In this document: positions 56,357 to 64,000 of the stretch, piece by piece
Layout of the letters: every line of letters starts with the position of its first letter
Numbering within the stretch: the stretch's first letter is position 1
NCBI GenBank assembly: GCA_003056245.1
Contig: MVDH01000006.1
Coordinates: 1 to 64,000 of the forward strand
Direction of reading: 5' to 3'
From: Cellvibrio sp. 79
Lineage (GTDB): Bacteria; Pseudomonadota; Gammaproteobacteria; Pseudomonadales; Cellvibrionaceae
DNA: 64,000 bases
Made by a program: the position numbers and the translations under genes
The notes under the pieces: model-generated
What the model was told of the DNA's origin: nothing
The model's database searches: none
What the model saw: only the letters and a program-made list of their open reading frames with translations

Positions 56357-58975
56357 GTGCTTGAAGCCTATCGTAAACAGGTCGCAGAACGCGCCGCAGA
56401 AGGTATTCCACCAAAACCGTTAAACGCTGAACAAGTTGCAGGATTGGTTGAGTTACTGAAGAATCCCCCCGCTGGTGAAAATGAAGTACTCCTGGATTTG
56501 ATCACCAACCGCGTTCCGCCCGGCGTTGATGAAGCCGCCTATGTTAAAGCCGCTTTCCTAAGCGCGATTCTAAAAGACGAAGCAAGTTCTCCCCTCATTG
56601 ATAAACCCCTCGCGATTAAACTGCTCGGCATGATGCTCGGTGGCTATAACATCGAACCACTGGTAAATCTGCTCGACGACGCAACCCTGGCGCCATTGGC
56701 TGCCGAACAACTCAAGCACACCCTGCTGATGTTTGATGCATTCCACGATGTTGAAGAAAAGGTTAAGGCAGGCAACACCCACGCTAAAGCGCTGATGCAA
56801 TCCTGGGCCGATGGTGAATGGTTCACCAGCAAGCCAAAAGTTGCCGAAAGCACCAAGCTCACCGTATTCAAAGTCACCGGCGAAACCAATACCGATGACC
56901 TGTCACCGGCACCTGATGCCTGGTCACGCCCTGATATCCCTCTGCACTCATTAGCCATGTTCAAAATGGCGCGCGACGGCATTACCCCGGATCAACAAGG
57001 CTCAATCGGCCCGATCAAACAAATCGAAGCCCTGAAAACCAAAGGTTTTCCACTGGTATTTGTGGGCGATGTTGTGGGTACCGGTTCTTCACGTAAGTCT
57101 GCAACCAACTCTGTTCTGTGGTTTATCGGTGATGACATTCCCGGCGTACCGAACAAACGTACCGGTGGTGTGTGCATCGGCGGCAAAGTGGCCCCGATTT
57201 TTTACAACACCATGGAGGACGCAGGCGCTCTGGTATTCGAAGCACCGGTAGACAACCTGAACATGGGTGATGTCATCGAGATTCGTCCGTACGAAGGTAA
57301 AATTCTGAACGGTGAAACCGGCGCAGTAATCTCTGAATTTGAATTGAAATCAGACGTGTTGTTGGACGAAGTTCAAGCAGGCGGCCGTATCCCATTGATC
57401 GTTGGCCGCGGCCTGACCAGCAAAGCGCGTGAATCGCTGGGTCTGCCAGCAAGCACCCTATTCCGCTTGCCACAAGCACCAGCCGATACTGGCAAAGGCT
57501 ATACCCTCGCACAGAAAATGGTAGGCAAAGCCTGCGGCACCACCGGTATTCGCCCTGGTACCTACTGCGAGCCAAAGATGACTACCGTAGGTTCACAGGA
57601 CACCACCGGCCCAATGACCCGCGACGAACTGAAAGACCTCGCATGCCTTGGCTTCTCTGCAGATTTGACCATGCAATCTTTCTGTCACACCGCTGCCTAT
57701 CCAAAGCCGGTTGATATCGAAACCCAACACACCCTTCCCGACTTCATCATGACCCGTGGCGGTGTTTCCTTGCGTCCGGGCGACGGCATCATCCACTCAT
57801 GGTTGAACCGTATGTTGCTGCCTGACACCGTAGGTACCGGTGGCGACTCTCACACCCGTTTCCCGATCGGCATTTCTTTCCCAGCTGGTTCGGGCCTCGT
57901 AGCATTTGCTGCAGCGACCGGCGTTATGCCACTGGATATGCCCGAGTCTGTTCTGGTTCGTTTCAAAGGTGATTTGCAACCAGGCATCACCCTGCGCGAT
58001 CTGGTTAACGCCATTCCGCTGTACGCCATCAAAGCCGGTTTGTTGACTGTAGAGAAGAAAGGCAAGAAGAACATTTTCTCTGGCCGCATCCTCGAAGTAG
58101 AAGGCTTACCGAACCTGAAAGTAGAACAAGCGTTTGAAATTTCTGACGCCTCTGCTGAACGTTCTGCGGCTGGCTGTACCATCAAGCTGGACAAAGAACC
58201 CATCATTGAATACCTGAAGTCCAACATCACCATGTTGCGCTGGATGATCGAACAGGGTTACGGCGATATTCGTACCATTGAGCGTCGCGCACGCAAAATG
58301 GAAGAATGGCTGGCTAATCCGGTATTGATGGAAGCGGATGCTGATGCAGAATACGCGGCGATCATCGACATCGATCTGGCCGACATCAAAGAACCAATTC
58401 TCGCCTGCCCGAATGACCCGGACGATGTGAAAGTATTGTCTGATGTACAAGGCGCGAAGATCGATGAAGTGTTCATTGGTTCTTGTATGACCAACATCGG
58501 CCACTTCCGCGCTGCCGGCAAATTGTTGGCAGCAACTAAAGATGCACTGACCACTCGCCTGTGGATTGCACCACCGACCAAGATGGATGAACACCAATTA
58601 ATGGAAGAAGGTTACTACAGCATTTACGGCGTAAAAGGTGCCCGCACCGAAATGCCAGGCTGTTCATTGTGCATGGGTAACCAGGCGCGTGTAGCCAGCA
58701 ACTCTACTGTGGTATCCACCTCTACCCGTAACTTCCCTAACCGTTTGGGTGAAGGTGCGAATGTGTATTTGGCTTCTGCTGAACTGGCGGCAATCGCTGC
58801 AGTTCTTGGCAAGTTGCCAACGCCGGAGGAATACCTGGGCTACGCACAGAAGATCGACAGCATGTCTGCCGATATTTATCGCTACCTCAATTTCAACGAA
58901 ATTGAGAGTTACCAAAACGCGGCCAACGAAGGCAAGCGTATTGCAGCGGTAGAAATCCAGACTGTTGCTGTGTAG
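56357..58975 (+). CDS. acnB: Bifunctional aconitate hydratase 2 / 2-methylisocitrate dehydratase
   Basis: The TCA-cycle aconitase. Starting at the GTG at 56357 (GAGGAT 7 nt upstream) gives 872 residues beginning [17 protein letters not shown], aligned with E. coli AcnB. Order: helical HEAT-like domain (1-160), swivel domain 4 ([14 protein letters not shown] near 250), then domains 1-3. The [4Fe-4S] ligands are in GSCMTNIGH and [14 protein letters not shown]. The N-terminal HEAT domain is the B-type hallmark. A strong terminator follows. Confidence 0.96.
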   Translation: MLEAYRKQVAERAAEGIPPKPLNAEQVAGLVELLKNPPAGENEVLLDLITNRVPPGVDEAAYVKAAFLSAILKDEASSPLIDKPLAIKLLGMMLGGYNIEPLVNLLDDATLAPLAAEQLKHTLLMFDAFHDVEEKVKAGNTHAKALMQSWADGEWFTSKPKVAESTKLTVFKVTGETNTDDLSPAPDAWSRPDIPLHSLAMFKMARDGITPDQQGSIGPIKQIEALKTKGFPLVFVGDVVGTGSSRKSATNSVLWFIGDDIPGVPNKRTGGVCIGGKVAPIFYNTMEDAGALVFEAPVDNLNMGDVIEIRPYEGKILNGETGAVISEFELKSDVLLDEVQAGGRIPLIVGRGLTSKARESLGLPASTLFRLPQAPADTGKGYTLAQKMVGKACGTTGIRPGTYCEPKMTTVGSQDTTGPMTRDELKDLACLGFSADLTMQSFCHTAAYPKPVDIETQHTLPDFIMTRGGVSLRPGDGIIHSWLNRMLLPDTVGTGGDSHTRFPIGISFPAGSGLVAFAAATGVMPLDMPESVLVRFKGDLQPGITLRDLVNAIPLYAIKAGLLTVEKKGKKNIFSGRILEVEGLPNLKVEQAFEISDASAERSAAGCTIKLDKEPIIEYLKSNITMLRWMIEQGYGDIRTIERRARKMEEWLANPVLMEADADAEYAAIIDIDLADIKEPILACPNDPDDVKVLSDVQGAKIDEVFIGSCMTNIGHFRAAGKLLAATKDALTTRLWIAPPTKMDEHQLMEEGYYSIYGVKGARTEMPGCSLCMGNQARVASNSTVVSTSTRNFPNRLGEGANVYLASAELAAIAAVLGKLPTPEEYLGYAQKIDSMSADIYRYLNFNEIESYQNAANEGKRIAAVEIQTVAV

Positions 58976-58992
58976 TCAGAGAAATCTGAAAT

Positions 58993-59022
58993 AAAAAAGC
59001 CCGCTAAAAAGCGGGCTTTTTT
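58993..59022 (+). terminator. Rho-independent terminator after acnB
   Basis: AAAAAAGCCCGC pairs with GCGGGCTTTTTT around a 6-nt A-rich loop, 18 nt after the acnB stop. Confidence 0.88.
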
Positions 59023-59065
59023 ATTCATAGTATTTGCTATTTCAAAATTCTGAATATTGATTCAC

Positions 59066-59758
59066 TCACATTTGTTTCACTTTCGAATAAAGTCGTTGTT
59101 CCGCGACTGATACATCATCATCAATATTTATTTCGAGGCTATCCGAGGCTGACATCAAGTAGGGAATGATATGAAGGTGAGGAACTCTTTCCTCACGCAA
59201 AAAATCTTCTACTTTAAAAATAGTAATTGCGTTATTCGGCATGTAAAGCGAAGGTAAATCACTGCGAGATGCATAAGACGTATGCTCACCCGCCAATGGA
59301 TGCAAAAACTCGGCGCCCCCCACATAAGCCCTCATTAATTTGTTACTTATTTCGTACACGCTTACCAAGCCACGACAAGTAGGAAAATCATTAAATTCTG
59401 CCAACGCCTCGCGAATATGTTTTGCAGTGCGCAACGGTGATGTCGGCGGCAACAAGATAATAATGTCTTTATCGGCAGGCTTAATACGATGAATAAACTC
59501 CCCAACAACCGGGTCCAGAGGTGATTCATCGCGAGCCAAATGTGGATCACGCTTTATACGCTCCGCGTTGTAGTAGTGAGCTACCGATAAAATCTGATCG
59601 TCATCTGATGATACGAAAATGGAATTAATAACTTCCGAGGAATGTGCCGCCTGGATGGTGTAGGCAATAAGTGGCTGATCGAGCAAAGGAGCAATATTTT
59701 TTTGCAATATGCCTTTTGAACCACCACGTGCGGGAATGAGTGCGAATACCTTTGACAT
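59066..59758 (-). CDS. Acylneuraminate-type cytidylyltransferase
   Basis: A 230-residue enzyme of the CMP-sialic-acid synthetase family. N-terminal motif ALIPARGGSKGILQKN (residues 6-21) binds CTP; SSDDDQIL and LLPPTSPLRTAKHI follow in the usual positions. It joins CMP to a nonulosonic acid such as sialic, pseudaminic or legionaminic acid. Placed next to fliD and on the same strand, it most likely supplies CMP-nonulosonate for flagellin glycosylation (PseF/NeuA-like). The rest of that pathway is not in the window, so the exact sugar is unknown. Confidence 0.85.
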   Translation of the reverse strand: MSKVFALIPARGGSKGILQKNIAPLLDQPLIAYTIQAAHSSEVINSIFVSSDDDQILSVAHYYNAERIKRDPHLARDESPLDPVVGEFIHRIKPADKDIIILLPPTSPLRTAKHIREALAEFNDFPTCRGLVSVYEISNKLMRAYVGGAEFLHPLAGEHTSYASRSDLPSLYMPNNAITIFKVEDFLREERVPHLHIIPYLMSASDSLEINIDDDVSVAEQRLYSKVKQM

Positions 59759-59916
59759 AGCCTGTCCAACCTTGAGGGTTTAAAGGTAAACAGTTATATA
59801 GCAAACCTTTAATCAAAGGTCACGATGTATTAAAGAACAATAAGTGATGAAAAAAAATTTAGAAATAAGTTATTGATAAAGTTAAGCCGCCACCCAGGTT
59901 TGAATGACGGTTTTAA

Positions 59917-61974
59917 TTAACTTTTGGCTGTAAATGGCAAGCGATCCAAAATACCATCCAGGAAATCACCGGTTGAATTAAGCGAACGAACGATGGTTTC
60001 CATCGCCTGGAATTGTGACATGAGACGTGCGCGGTAAGCATCACTACGACGAGTCAACGCCGTTTCATCATCCTCAACTTTTTTAATGTCTTTTGTGATA
60101 GTAGTTTCACGATCTTTAATTACACCCGAGGATTTAAGGTAATCATTAACCAGGTTAGATAATCCACCCGCCAGGCCGCGCGAAAAAGTAATTTTTCCAC
60201 TTGTTGCACCGGGTTGAATAGTCATACTCAAACCTTCTGCGTCAGTGCCCAATGCGGGCAACAACACATTACCGTAACCAAACGCGGCTTTCCCCGCAAC
60301 GGTTCCACCAACATCGGTACCGGCAGTACCGGTGCTAACGCTGATTCCCAAATCCGCCATATCAGAAGACACCGCAGTAAACTCCACTTTACTGGTGCTG
60401 CCGTAAGAGTCGGAAGTAAAAACCAGTTTCCCCGCATCCACACTGACCGCGACGCTGGATTTCATTTCCTTAATATTGGTATCAAGGTTAATCAAGCTCT
60501 GAATGTCAGCGGCCAATGCACCTTCGGATGCGTAGGTTTTTCCTGCTGGAATTGTTATCACTGCCGATTCAACACCATCCAGCTTCAACTTGAAGTTGTA
60601 ATCTTTCCCGGTAGTATCCAATGGAAAAGTTATCGCCATAGCAGCGCCGGTATTTTTTCCTTTGGATGGTTGCTGGGTAATAACTACGTCATAAGTTCCC
60701 GGTTTACTTTGCGCGGTGTATTTGGTTAATTCGATATTGGCTGCTGTTGAAGTTTTCTTGGGAACGAATAAATCGCGTACCAGATCATAGTGTTTATCAA
60801 TCGCCGCACGAAAACCGGTATTCTCCTCATCCTCAATAATTTTTAACGAACCATCACGCTCAGTACGAATACCCAAGCTGGAAAGCGCAGTAAAACCGTC
60901 ACCCAGTCCTGGAACAGCGCTGGACAGAAAATTGCGGATACCCTGCATTAAATTTTTAGCGAGCGGATCAGTTTTCAAACTACCAAAATCTTTTAATTCC
61001 GAATCAAATCCTACAAGCTTTTCAACTTCAGTCTTGAAGGTGTTATACGCTGCAACAAAATCACGAATGGCTTTTTCACCAACTGATTTGTCTTCGTTGA
61101 TAGAAACGCTAACAGTTTCAGTGAGCGATGCGCCGAATAAATCAAACTCCAACCCATCAATAACATCTTTAATCTGGTTGGATTCCCGGCTAACCAATAA
61201 ACCATTCACACGCACTTTCGCATCCAGACCTTCCTGTTGCTGGGTCATGTTACGAGTAGTTTCGTTGAAATTAAACTTAGCCAGACCGAGGGCGCCGGCA
61301 TCTTCAGTTGCGGTAATTTCAATTTCATTTTTTGCACCGGATTTTGACGTTAGGAGCAAACGATAAGAGCCGCCATCGCCCACAATACTGGCAGATATAC
61401 CTATATTTTTTTTGTTGATGGCGTCACGCAAACCAACCAGCGAATTATTGCCGTCATCAATTTCGATAGTGGCGCCACCGGCTTTAGATGAATCAACTTC
61501 AAAGTCATTCAAGGCGGAGTTCCACTCCCCCAAACGAATGACGAGAGTACCTTTACCAATGGGTTCGGTCATTGAACCGAAAGTACCGGAACTCACAGAT
61601 TGCGATTGGGCAACCTGCTCCACTTTTAACTGATAAGCACCAGCCGCTGCCTTGGCATCGAGTTTGGTGATGCTCAATAATTTGGTATCAGGAACTGACA
61701 GGGATTTGGCATTGAACGTATCAGAGCTGCCTAAGGTGGTAGTTGCTGCCTCCAGCTTTGACATGGAACTGCGCAATAATCCGTAATCAGAAATTTGCGT
61801 TTCCAGCAGGGTTTTCTTAGCTGTCAGACGATCAGACTGTATCTTTTTATTGGCTTCTGTCAGTTGATCTGCCAGCTTATTGGAGTCAATACCTGAACCG
61901 GTCCCTAAAGCACTAATGATGCTTGAACCTGTCGATGCATTACTGTTGGTTGAACTCGTTGTACTGCTCACCAT
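59917..61974 (-). CDS. fliD: Flagellar filament cap protein FliD (HAP2)
   Basis: FliD caps the growing filament and helps fold flagellin. From the ATG at 61974 (GGAGGT about 6 nt upstream) the product is 685 residues, longer than the E. coli (468) and Pseudomonas (about 470) proteins. The FliD_N domain starts with LGTGSGIDSNKLADQLTEANK; the middle region contains flagellin_IN-like segments (YDVVITQQPSKGKN) that account for the extra length; FliD_C has NYLKSSGVIKDRE. Flagellar neighbours are probably beyond the window. Confidence 0.93.
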   Translation of the reverse strand: MVSSTTSSTNSNASTGSSIISALGTGSGIDSNKLADQLTEANKKIQSDRLTAKKTLLETQISDYGLLRSSMSKLEAATTTLGSSDTFNAKSLSVPDTKLLSITKLDAKAAAGAYQLKVEQVAQSQSVSSGTFGSMTEPIGKGTLVIRLGEWNSALNDFEVDSSKAGGATIEIDDGNNSLVGLRDAINKKNIGISASIVGDGGSYRLLLTSKSGAKNEIEITATEDAGALGLAKFNFNETTRNMTQQQEGLDAKVRVNGLLVSRESNQIKDVIDGLEFDLFGASLTETVSVSINEDKSVGEKAIRDFVAAYNTFKTEVEKLVGFDSELKDFGSLKTDPLAKNLMQGIRNFLSSAVPGLGDGFTALSSLGIRTERDGSLKIIEDEENTGFRAAIDKHYDLVRDLFVPKKTSTAANIELTKYTAQSKPGTYDVVITQQPSKGKNTGAAMAITFPLDTTGKDYNFKLKLDGVESAVITIPAGKTYASEGALAADIQSLINLDTNIKEMKSSVAVSVDAGKLVFTSDSYGSTSKVEFTAVSSDMADLGISVSTGTAGTDVGGTVAGKAAFGYGNVLLPALGTDAEGLSMTIQPGATSGKITFSRGLAGGLSNLVNDYLKSSGVIKDRETTITKDIKKVEDDETALTRRSDAYRARLMSQFQAMETIVRSLNSTGDFLDGILDRLPFTAKS

Positions 61975-62147
61975 GGATACCTCCACGCCATAAAATTACC
62001 GCTTACCCAACGTTAGCGGCAACTCATGGGCAAACTTTAGCCGGTTTTGCCGCTTTTTTAGAAAAAATGCCTGTGTAGCCAGAGTTGAGCATAAACCGGG
62101 CCAATTACCGTTAAAATTTCAGCGATGAATATGTGGTAAGTAATTGA

Positions 62148-64000
62148 TTACTCTAGGATTGGAATAGTAAAGAAGAAAGTCGTGCCTTCTCCCTCTACGG
62201 AGTGGTAGTCAATTTTCCCACCAAAACGTTCAACAATCGCTTTCGTAATACTTAACCCTAAACCAGTACCGTCACGTCGTTTGGTGTCAGAAGAATCTAC
62301 TTGCGCAAATTTACTGAAAACCCGCTGCCGGAAATCGGGGGGAATTCCCTGCCCCTCATCAATAACTGAAATCTTGAAGTAGCGGCCGTCACGTTCAAGG
62401 TTAACGCTAACCTTCCCCCCCAAATGGGAATATTTGATGGCATTGGATAACAGGTTCGACATCACCTGTAAAAAGCGATCTGCGTCGAGGCTGGCAGGCA
62501 ATTCATGCAACGAACTATCGATAGTATCCAGGATCAGCTCAACACCATAGCGCGCTGAGTGCCCCTGATTCTGTTCCACCGATTGTTTTAGCAAAGGGTA
62601 AATAGCAATGCGTTGGTTATTCAATTGGACATTCCCGAACTCCAGCTTATCGATATCCAAAATATCGTTGACCAAACGAGTGAGGCGATCAGCATTATTA
62701 TTCGCGATGACCAACAAATCACGGGTACGCAGTTCGAGTGCACCCAGATCACCGCTCAGCGCAATACCAAGCGCGCCTTTGATTGACGTTAACGGTGTCC
62801 GCAACTCATGGCTAACGGTAGATATGAATTCATTTTTAAGCCGATCCACTTTGCGCTTTGCCGTTGCGTCATGAACCATGATGGTGAAAAATTTTTGTTC
62901 TTGCAGCTCTACCGGACTCATACTTAATTCAATCGGTAATTCACTGCCATCGCTACGAACCCCCACGCTTTCTCGCCAACTGATACTTTTCAAATCCTCC
63001 GAATTTACCTCAAATAATTTACGCAACGAAGGAATAAGGTCGCCCAACGTAAGGTTCAACAACGAATCAAATTTATAACCAAATAACTGTGTTGCAGCGG
63101 GATTACTCTTTGTGATTTGGCCGTACTCATCGACAATCAAAATGGATTCCATCGCGTGCTCAAGAATCGCGGCTAATTCTTTAGTACGCTGGTCCACCAA
63201 ATCGCGTACATGTTGCGTGCGACCTGTAATCAACAACAAAAACCCACCTAAAAAACTGCAAAACAATAATCCGCCTGCCAGTACAAACCAGGATTGCAAA
63301 CTTCGATGCTCCAACAAAAACGTTTCTGAAGGAATAACACTAACCAGCAAATGCCGCCCTCCAAATAACAGCTCGGTTTTTACTTCCAACGTTTGCGCAT
63401 AGGTAGAACTGGCCTCCTGATGAGACGTAAAAAAAATGACGGGGTTAGCGGTATCAGTAATATCGGTGATGTGAATTTCAAAATCGCTAGCAGTAAAGCC
63501 ACTCAGCGCGGGTGGAATCAATTCATTGATGCGAACAATCGCGGTTGCATATCCCTCCAGCGCTTGTTGCCGCTCCGCAGCGGTAGTGAGGTTATCTATA
63601 CCTTTGTAAACCGGATAAAAAACAATAATTCCGCGAGTAGAACGAGGATCGTTTAATAAATGCAAAGGAGCAGTCATTGCGAGATTGCCAGTATCGCGCG
63701 CGCGAATTTGAGCTGCAGCGCGAATCGGTTCAGCGCCAACCTCAATACCAACCAATGCCAGGTTTTCTTGCGCGGGCTCAACATAAGTTATGACGGTGTA
63801 CTCACTACGCTGCGGTGCAGGTTGATAGGTGTCGGTAGCTGTCTTTTCCCTGATTTGAAAATTCTCATAACCTTGTTCACGCATTTCCTGTTCAAATGCA
63901 ACACGGTCTTCCTGGCGAATATGTTTATTCCAGGAAACACCTTTAACACCTTTTATACCCGGGATAACATTTTTGATATAGGCAGCAAATTCACTACGAG
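62148..64000 (-). CDS. CHASE-PAS sensor histidine kinase (5' end outside window)
   Basis: The frame stays open to the window edge, adding 38 codons before the ATG at 63884, so the gene begins beyond 64000. Visible order: the end of a CHASE extracellular sensor domain (PGIKGVKGVSWN... then a membrane helix near 63270), a PAS domain (ILEHAMESILIVDEYGQI), HisKA with phospho-acceptor His in TVSHELRTPLTSIKG, and HATPase_c with N-box NLLSNAIKYS, DEGQGIPP and GTGLGLSI. The N-terminal membrane part is incomplete. There is no receiver domain in the visible part. CHASE domains often sense small molecules or cytokinin-like ligands; the ligand is unknown. Confidence 0.9.
   Translation of the reverse strand, partial: RSEFAAYIKNVIPGIKGVKGVSWNKHIRQEDRVAFEQEMREQGYENFQIREKTATDTYQPAPQRSEYTVITYVEPAQENLALVGIEVGAEPIRAAAQIRARDTGNLAMTAPLHLLNDPRSTRGIIVFYPVYKGIDNLTTAAERQQALEGYATAIVRINELIPPALSGFTASDFEIHITDITDTANPVIFFTSHQEASSTYAQTLEVKTELLFGGRHLLVSVIPSETFLLEHRSLQSWFVLAGGLLFCSFLGGFLLLITGRTQHVRDLVDQRTKELAAILEHAMESILIVDEYGQITKSNPAATQLFGYKFDSLLNLTLGDLIPSLRKLFEVNSEDLKSISWRESVGVRSDGSELPIELSMSPVELQEQKFFTIMVHDATAKRKVDRLKNEFISTVSHELRTPLTSIKGALGIALSGDLGALELRTRDLLVIANNNADRLTRLVNDILDIDKLEFGNVQLNNQRIAIYPLLKQSVEQNQGHSARYGVELILDTIDSSLHELPASLDADRFLQVMSNLLSNAIKYSHLGGKVSVNLERDGRYFKISVIDEGQGIPPDFRQRVFSKFAQVDSSDTKRRDGTGLGLSITKAIVERFGGKIDYHSVEGEGTTFFFTIPILE

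Overview
The window looks like chromosome of a Cellvibrio-type gammaproteobacterium (Cellvibrionaceae). This rests on the housekeeping genes (rapA, yeaD, acnB, the 327-residue mdh type, tmk/holB/pilZ/tatD, lpxH, ppiB, rluA, miaE, fliD), a secreted family 9 glycoside hydrolase, and a moderate-GC core broken by AT-rich accessory blocks. I saw no rRNA, tRNA, CRISPR array or transposase.

Layout. 0-5.6 kb: two unknown small genes, a cluster of palindromic repeats, rapA, and a divergent hexose-6-phosphate mutarotase gene. 5.6-20.5 kb: a 58-residue membrane protein gene missed by length filters, then a long AT-rich block on the minus strand. In transcription order this block is RND adaptor, RND pump, a PLP-dependent alpha-oxoamine synthase (serine palmitoyltransferase-like), an NAD-dependent reductase/epimerase, an acyl-CoA dehydrogenase, an acyl carrier protein, a fatty acyl-AMP ligase, a phytol/dolichol-kinase-like membrane protein, a GNAT acyltransferase, a stand-alone acyl-CoA dehydrogenase C-terminal domain, an isoprenylcysteine-methyltransferase-like protein, a histidine phosphatase and a frameshifted FAD oxidoreductase. 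Genes from the oxoamine synthase onward overlap or nearly touch. The enzyme set closely matches the bacterial ceramide route known from Caulobacter (Spt, dedicated carrier protein, acyl ligase, CerR reductase, GNAT ceramide synthase). My main proposal is therefore a sphingolipid-like or related amino-lipid pathway with extra tailoring enzymes.

20.8-34.6 kb: a polymorphic-toxin locus. One uninterrupted reading frame of about 3,690 residues contains FG-GAP/SpvB/TcB-like sequence, a complete first RHS shell with its core domain, and then a second complete RHS shell with its own core and a short C-terminal tip. A 91-residue two-helix zinc-ribbon protein follows 6 nt later as candidate immunity. 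Further downstream are small genes that look like orphan immunity genes, and a trace of a mobile-element-like small-ORF region.

34.6-47 kb: mdh, a dihydrolipoyl-dehydrogenase-like flavoprotein, a cysteine-cluster protein, an all-alpha dUTPase, tatD-pilZ-holB, rluA, a TraF_2-type outer-membrane protein, tmk, ppiB and lpxH. 47-56 kb: HDOD protein, chemoreceptor with a separate periplasmic cache protein, GH9 enzyme, a PEP-CTERM-like surface protein, miaE, a DUF1289 protein and an SMP-30 lipoprotein. 56-64 kb: acnB with a recognisable sigma-70 promoter overlapped by a dyad, an acylneuraminate-type cytidylyltransferase, fliD, and the 3' part of a CHASE/PAS histidine kinase that runs off the window.

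All functional statements rest on reading translated sequence and motifs by eye. No database search was run.
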